From: Bacillota bacterium
GTDB taxonomy: Bacteria; Bacillota; UBA4882; UBA10575
Direction of reading: 5' to 3'
NCBI GenBank assembly: GCA_012521315.1
Contig: JAAYMP010000053.1
Location: forward strand, 1 to 5,586
DNA: 5,586 bases
Below, in pieces: positions 4,883 to 5,586 of this stretch. Numbering within the stretch: the first letter of the stretch is position 1; the number at the start of each line of letters is the position of its first letter. The notes under the pieces were generated by a model, which was not told the origin of the DNA, made no database searches, and saw nothing but the letters and a program-made list of their open reading frames with translations. The translations under genes were made by a program, and so were the position numbers.

Positions 4883-5586
4883 TTCTATATTTTGAACTTG
4901 TTCTCTTATGTTTTCAATTTCACTCTTCATCTCCACGATGTAACGGGAGATGGTTAACTCACCGGTTTTCGCCGCAATCGTGTTGATCTCCCGGTTTAAC
5001 TCTTGACAAATAAAGTCGAGCGTTTTGCCGATTGCCCCGGTGGCCTTCAGCGTCGATAAAAACTGCTCCAGATGGCTTTTAAAGCGGGTCAGTTCTTCGG
5101 AGATGGACGAGCGTTCGACATAAAAAAGAACCTCCATGGCCAACCGGTGTTCATCAAGTTCAACCCCGGCCGCTAAATCGCGGGCCGCTTTGGTCAGTTT
5201 CTCCCGGTAAAGGCCGGGTAACGCCGCCGCCGCACCCTCAATCTCGCCAATCATCTGGCTTAAGCGTTGAATACGCTCATTCAAATCGGCAGCCAGGTTC
5301 TCTCCTTCGCGGTAGCGCATCGCCAATAGATGTTGGATGGCGCCATCCACTGCAGTTAAGACCGCTTTTTCCAACGCTTCTTCGTTCACATCCTCTTTTT
5401 TTACGAAGAGATCAGGCATCTGCAAAAGCTGTCCGATCCTGATCTTGCCCGCAAGGCGAAATTCTTTCCGGACCTGGTTCAACTCGCGTAAATAGTCGGC
5501 CAGCACTTTTCGATCAATTGCCAGCCGACCGCCGCAATTTTCCGGGCGCTCCTCGATGACCACGTAGAGATCAAGCTTGCCCCGCC
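4880..5586 (-). CDS. yicC: YicC/YloC-family endoribonuclease, 5' end outside the window
   Basis: YicC/YloC proteins are widely conserved bacterial endoribonucleases, linked in E. coli to small RNA decay. About 234 C-terminal residues are visible out of a usual 290 or so. The frame is open to the window edge and reads RGKLDLYVVIEERPEN, the conserved RGKxDxYV segment found about 55-60 residues into the family. The GTG near 5563 is therefore internal, not the start. The C-terminal DUF1732 domain is well conserved: EELTRFKSHLEQF, then IGKTLDFICQELNREINTI and the ending VEMKSEIENIREQVQNIE. The middle (about 80-150 of the visible part) is helical and charged, with likely coiled coil. The stop overlaps the mihF ribosome site. 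This is the first visible gene of the operon. Its promoter, if adjacent, is outside the window. Confidence 0.95.
   Translation of the reverse strand, partial: RGKLDLYVVIEERPENCGGRLAIDRKVLADYLRELNQVRKEFRLAGKIRIGQLLQMPDLFVKKEDVNEEALEKAVLTAVDGAIQHLLAMRYREGENLAADLNERIQRLSQMIGEIEGAAAALPGLYREKLTKAARDLAAGVELDEHRLAMEVLFYVERSSISEELTRFKSHLEQFLSTLKATGAIGKTLDFICQELNREINTIAAKTGELTISRYIVEMKSEIENIREQVQNIE

Noticed and set aside
5561..5563. GTG as the start of yicC
   Set aside because: The frame stays open to the window edge, and the residues before the GTG (RGKLDLYV) are conserved YicC sequence, so the real start is outside the window.
1..5586. A new defence, mobile or biosynthetic system
   Set aside because: All coding space is taken by eight recognisable housekeeping genes on one strand in conserved order. 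No unexplained gene, repeat array, integrase or RNA gene is present.

Overview
The window is one strand of a conserved bacterial housekeeping cluster. Every gene lies on the minus strand, so transcription runs from base 5586 towards base 1. In transcription order the genes are yicC (5' end outside the window), a mihF-type H2TH/helix-hairpin-helix DNA-binding gene, remA, gmk, rpoZ, priA, def, and fmt (3' end outside the window). Every complete gene is intact and close to its family's usual length. I see no mobile element, CRISPR array, RNA gene or disrupted gene.

The organism looks like a member of the Bacillota (Firmicutes), probably an anaerobic clostridial or related deep lineage of moderate to high GC. 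RemA is very close to the Bacillus type. The order yicC-remA-gmk-rpoZ-priA-def-fmt matches the Bacillus subtilis yloC-remA-gmk-rpoZ-coaBC-priA-def-fmt order. Shine-Dalgarno (SD) sites are strong and purine-rich. The mihF-like gene recalls the Actinobacteria, where mIHF sits directly before gmk. I cannot name a genus.

The upstream block (5586-3656) holds yicC, mihF, remA and gmk with gaps of 10-24 bases and looks like one operon. It joins an RNA-processing protein, two small DNA-binding proteins and the enzyme that makes GDP from GMP. rpoZ follows and has its own good sigma-A-type promoter, whose -35 box overlaps the gmk stop codon. This promoter also settles the rpoZ start as the 68-residue form. 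A strong intrinsic terminator lies between rpoZ and priA. The coaBC gene normally found at that spot is missing.

The downstream block (3307-1) holds priA, a 147-base gap, then def and fmt, which overlap by 4 bases (ATGA). The gap carries a weak terminator-like hairpin, three GCCGGAA copies spaced exactly 20 bases apart, and a second small hairpin just before the def ribosome site. def and fmt are functional partners: Fmt formylates initiator Met-tRNA and Def removes the formyl group from new proteins. PriA restarts stalled replication forks.

I found no new multi-gene system. The most interesting points are the mihF-remA pairing, the absence of coaBC, the transcription signals around rpoZ, the periodic repeat before def, and the start-site arrangements of gmk and priA.
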